Source: Paraprevotella sp.
Lineage (GTDB): Bacteria; Bacteroidota; Bacteroidia; Bacteroidales; Bacteroidaceae
Length of the DNA: 10,423 nt
NCBI GenBank assembly: GCA_017630975.1
Contig: JAGBUF010000022.1
Location: 1-10,423 of the forward strand
Direction: 5' to 3'
The notes below the pieces were generated by a model. It did not search any database and had not been told where the DNA came from. It saw nothing but the letters and a program-made list of their open reading frames with translations. Position 1 is the first letter of the stretch. Each line of letters opens with the position of its first letter. Below, in pieces: positions 7,779 to 10,423 of the stretch. A program made the translations under genes and the position numbers.

Positions 7779-8603
7779 ATGAGAGGTGTTGTAACGATAT
7801 TGGTTTTATGTACCATCGTATTATTATCATGTGGTTCAAAAAAGAATAAAGATATGGAAGAAACAGAAGTTTTGATAGAGACATCTATGGGAGACATTAA
7901 AGTGAAGTTGTATAACGAAACTCCCAAACATCGTGATAATTTTATTCGTTTGGCTAAAGAAGGGGTATATGACCAGATTTTGTTCCATCGTGTAGTCCGT
8001 GATTTTATGGTTCAGGCCGGAGATCCGGGACTGAAGCCTCAAGGTCAGTCATTGGCGGTGGACACCAATACCTATAAATATACAATCCCGGCAGAAATAG
8101 TATATCCGCGTTATTTTCATAAACGTGGAGCGCTGGCGGCTGCAAGGATGGGCGATGATGTAAATCCCAATAGAGAATCAAGTGGTACACAATTTTATAT
8201 AGTGACAGGACGAGAATTCTCGATTTCATCGTTAATGGAACTATATTCTGCCATCTACCAACAGAAAGTAGAAGAGAATTTTGAGGAGTTGTCACGACAG
8301 CACATGAAAGAGTTGTATTTGTTGCGCAAAAAAGGCCAACGCGAACAGTATGAAGAACTGAAAGATTCCATATTGAAGGCTGCAGAGGAGAGCGTGGCGC
8401 AGAATCCACCACCGGTATTTACCGATCGGCAGAAACGTGCATATACAACTGTTGGAGGAGCACCGCATTTAGATGGTGCCTATACTGTTTTTGGTGAGGT
8501 GGTAAGCGGCATTCATGTGGCAGAGGCTATCAGCAAAGTGCGAACAGCCAAGGAGCGTCCGTTACAGGAGGTTGTGATTAAGAAAGTCACTGTTTTAGAA
8601 TGA
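7779..8603 (+). CDS. Cyclophilin-type peptidyl-prolyl cis-trans isomerase, lipoprotein
   Basis: This 274-residue enzyme is predicted to catalyse cis-trans rotation of peptide bonds before proline, assisting protein folding in the periplasm. Residues 1-17 are a signal peptide ending in L-L-S-C, so Cys18 should be lipidated. The residues after it (G-S-K-K) are not acidic, so no surface-export signal is seen. The cyclophilin fold starts near residue 31 (VLIETSMGDIKVKLYNE). The catalytic segment is FHRVVRDFMVQAGD at 69-82, with Arg71 matching the catalytic Arg55 of human cyclophilin A, and ESSGTQFYIV at 133-142 supplies the usual Gln and Phe. The HLDGAYTVFG segment (230-239) carries His where cyclophilin A has Trp121, common in bacterial forms. 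About 80 extra residues, charged and helix-prone, sit between the last two motifs; typical single-domain cyclophilins are about 165 residues. An in-frame GTG at 7770 would add three residues; I chose the ATG because Bacteroidota favour ATG and the signal peptide is complete from it. It is divergent from tamB. Confidence 0.93.
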   Translation: MRGVVTILVLCTIVLLSCGSKKNKDMEETEVLIETSMGDIKVKLYNETPKHRDNFIRLAKEGVYDQILFHRVVRDFMVQAGDPGLKPQGQSLAVDTNTYKYTIPAEIVYPRYFHKRGALAAARMGDDVNPNRESSGTQFYIVTGREFSISSLMELYSAIYQQKVEENFEELSRQHMKELYLLRKKGQREQYEELKDSILKAAEESVAQNPPPVFTDRQKRAYTTVGGAPHLDGAYTVFGEVVSGIHVAEAISKVRTAKERPLQEVVIKKVTVLE

Positions 8604-8632
8604 TTGAACAGTACTAGTTCCTTTATAATTTT
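8604..8632. terminator. Convergent gap, possible weak shared terminator
   Basis: Only 29 bp separate the converging ends of the isomerase and sulfatase genes. On the plus strand a short dyad (GAAC at 8606-8609, GTTC at 8617-8620) encloses AGTACTA and is followed by CTTTATAATTTTTTA, a T-rich run reaching into the sulfatase stop codon. The stem is only four pairs, so it would be a weak terminator for the isomerase mRNA. Nothing similar serves the other strand, where transcripts may run on into the opposite gene. Confidence 0.25.
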
Positions 8633-10423
8633 TTATTTCCCTTTTGAATCAACCGTTAGGTGGTTGCTGACCATGTATTCTGCACACTGAAGCATAGAGA
8701 AACAATATTCCTTGAGTGTTTGGAATTTGATGTTATCTTCAGCGACTATCAATCCTATGTCAGTTATTTTATATCTTAATTCTTGTTGACTGTCAGGAAT
8801 GTATATATAAATACAGGATGAGTCTCTTGCGCCAACCAGATTATCTGCCGTAAAGAACATACATGGGCGCTCCTCTTCAAACAGATTGATGCCGAAATTG
8901 TTCTGTGTGTAACTGATGTTTAGCAGACTCAATAAAGTCGGGGCGAGGTCTATTTGACCACAGAATTTGTCGATGTTATCGGGCTTTATGTCTTTACCGT
9001 AGATTATCAGTGGTATATGATTGTATGATTGAGGGCTTTCACATTCAGGTGTTCCCACCAATTTTCCATGGTCGCCCAAAAGTACGAATATAGTGTTCTC
9101 AAACCAAGGCTGTTGAGCTGCCTTTGTCATGAATTGACGTATCGACCAGTCGGCATATTCCACGATTTGTTCCTCAATGCGTTCGCGGGTTGATTTAAAG
9201 AAAGGAGGGATGATGTATGGCGGATGGTTGCTAATGGTTAGCAATACACTGAAGAAAGGTTGGTCGGAAAGTGCTTGTTCATTTAGTTTCTGCAATGCAA
9301 ACTCAAATAGGAAGTCGTCTTGTACACCGAACCCATTGACAACTTTTTCGGACGGGTAATTCTCTTGAGCATAAATATCGTCAAATCCGTTTGTTCGGAA
9401 AAAGGCATTCATGTTGTCGTACTGTGATTCGTGCGTCATGAAAAATGAGTTGTGGTAACCGTTGGCTTTCAATACAGTGGGCAGTCCGCTATAGATGGGG
9501 ATGACGGACCCTTTCATGGCATTTCTTTTCATGATGGCGGGAAAAGAATAGAGTGTTGAATACATTCCGTGATTGGTGTGAATGCCGGAAGAATAGAAAT
9601 TTTTGAAAGTCAGTGATTCTTTGTAAAGACTGTCTAAGAATGGAGTTAGATTACCGGTGTTTCCGTACGCACTCATAAGGTGCGCAGACATGGATTCCAT
9701 CAGAATCATGACTACGTTTTTGCGAGAGGGACCACTTTCTGCCATGACATTTCTTGCGATGGGCGATAATCCTTCAATACCACTCCTGTTTAGGAGTTCT
9801 TGCACCTTATTGATAGCCTTTTCATCGTTCATAAGAGTTAATGCACGATTCTCTTTTCGGTTGTCGTCTATATAGCTGGTTAGCAGATTGAAAACAGGAT
9901 TTACTCCTATCTGATTCAAGAAAGGGTCGTTACAATAATACGCTTGACTCACTTTGATTGGATTGTACCCCCTACGGCCGCGGATGCCGAATATGCATAA
10001 TCCAATAAGAACGGCACCCAGAAGAAATGTAGTAGTAATGGTTTGAATACTAATGGAATGTTCAACTTGTAAACTCAAAGTGTAGAATTTTTGTGACAAC
10101 CATGTACCGATGTAGGAGAATGCGATAATTGAAAGGATGCCGAGCGCAATAGGGAAATAGTAAGTCGTTTCCCCGACAATCATTTCGGTAGTAGTCCCGG
10201 CGTATCCGAACCAATTGAATATGGATGAATTGATGATTTTGAAAAAATAACCGAAGTAGGGGATGTTGGCAGCGCTAATACTGAACGCGATGGCATAGAA
10301 TACACAGAAAAATAAGTTTGCGAATCGGTATAACCATTTGGCTGTATATGAGAACCAACCTGCTATCCAAAAGAAAACGAGCGGAATGATAAGGATGTAG
10401 CAAGCGATGACATTGTCAAACCA
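8633..10423 (-). CDS. LTA synthase family membrane sulfatase/phosphotransferase (5' end beyond right edge)
   Basis: The frame stays open from the right edge, so at least 596 residues are present and the N-terminus is missing. The ATG at 10183 is internal: the 80 codons before it encode typical hydrophobic segments of this family (from WFDNVIACYILIIPLVFFW). About four membrane segments are visible in the first 150 residues, then a linker, then an extracytoplasmic alkaline-phosphatase-like domain from about residue 233. Visible catalytic positions, numbered from the edge, are Glu243 in ILMESMSA (metal ligand), Thr283 in SSGIHTNHG (the likely nucleophile, codon 9575-9577), and Asp451-His452 in LLGDHGK (metal ligands). 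NHIPLIIYG follows at about 468-476. Relatives include LtaS, which transfers phosphoglycerol from phosphatidylglycerol, and MdoB/OpgB. Bacteroidota make no lipoteichoic acid, so the real acceptor is probably another envelope glycan or lipid; phosphoglycerol or phosphoethanolamine transfer is inference. It converges on the isomerase gene and does not appear co-transcribed with anything shown. Confidence 0.9.
   Translation of the reverse strand, partial: WFDNVIACYILIIPLVFFWIAGWFSYTAKWLYRFANLFFCVFYAIAFSISAANIPYFGYFFKIINSSIFNWFGYAGTTTEMIVGETTYYFPIALGILSIIAFSYIGTWLSQKFYTLSLQVEHSISIQTITTTFLLGAVLIGLCIFGIRGRRGYNPIKVSQAYYCNDPFLNQIGVNPVFNLLTSYIDDNRKENRALTLMNDEKAINKVQELLNRSGIEGLSPIARNVMAESGPSRKNVVMILMESMSAHLMSAYGNTGNLTPFLDSLYKESLTFKNFYSSGIHTNHGMYSTLYSFPAIMKRNAMKGSVIPIYSGLPTVLKANGYHNSFFMTHESQYDNMNAFFRTNGFDDIYAQENYPSEKVVNGFGVQDDFLFEFALQKLNEQALSDQPFFSVLLTISNHPPYIIPPFFKSTRERIEEQIVEYADWSIRQFMTKAAQQPWFENTIFVLLGDHGKLVGTPECESPQSYNHIPLIIYGKDIKPDNIDKFCGQIDLAPTLLSLLNISYTQNNFGINLFEEERPCMFFTADNLVGARDSSCIYIYIPDSQQELRYKITDIGLIVAEDNIKFQTLKEYCFSMLQCAEYMVSNHLTVDSKGK

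Noticed and set aside
8005..8412. 135-codon minus-strand open frame within the isomerase gene
   Set aside because: It overlaps a clear cyclophilin coding region and has no recognisable features.
1..10423. Mobile elements, CRISPR arrays, tRNA or rRNA genes, toxin-antitoxin or defence genes
   Set aside because: No transposase, integrase, regular direct repeats, cloverleaf or known defence motifs were seen; nearly all of the window is accounted for by five ordinary genes.

Overview
The window looks like chromosomal DNA of a Bacteroidota bacterium, probably a gut Bacteroides or close relative. The reasons are a lipoprotein-type TamL (the Bacteroidota form of TamA) coded directly after TamB, an LTA-synthase-family sulfatase typical of this group, short lipobox signal peptides, A/T-rich leaders without Shine-Dalgarno sequences, and two exact matches to the Bacteroides -7 promoter box TAnnTTTG. 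It reads as conserved core genome. I see no mobile element, CRISPR array, tRNA, rRNA or phage gene.

Layout, left to right. Positions 1-444 (minus) hold the N-terminal 148 codons of a sugar-type nucleotidyltransferase that runs off the left edge. Positions 445-559 are its promoter region. Positions 560-3046 (minus) are tamL, an Omp85/BamA-superfamily outer membrane lipoprotein. Positions 3043-7650 (minus) are tamB, a very large AsmA-like periplasm-spanning protein that overlaps tamL by an ATGA. A 119-128 bp divergent promoter region follows. Positions 7779-8603 (plus) encode a cyclophilin-type peptidyl-prolyl isomerase lipoprotein with a large helical insertion. After a 29 bp convergent gap, 8633-10423 (minus) is an LTA-synthase-family membrane sulfatase whose 5' end lies beyond the right edge.

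The core of the window is the translocation and assembly module. TamB is anchored in the inner membrane and reaches across the periplasm to TamL, an Omp85 barrel with periplasmic POTRA domains and a lipidated N-terminus. The prolyl isomerase shares the divergent control region with tamB, is predicted to be a periplasm-facing lipoprotein, and could be a folding helper for the same envelope pathway; that link is inference. The flanking genes concern sugar activation and head-group transfer at the envelope and have no evident tie to the TAM genes.

I found no clear new system. The points most worth checking are the insertion beside the cyclophilin active site, the coiled-coil-like extension of TamL, the variant RAF loop motif in TamL, a helical break in TamB, the dyad in the divergent promoter, and the true upstream start of the sulfatase gene.
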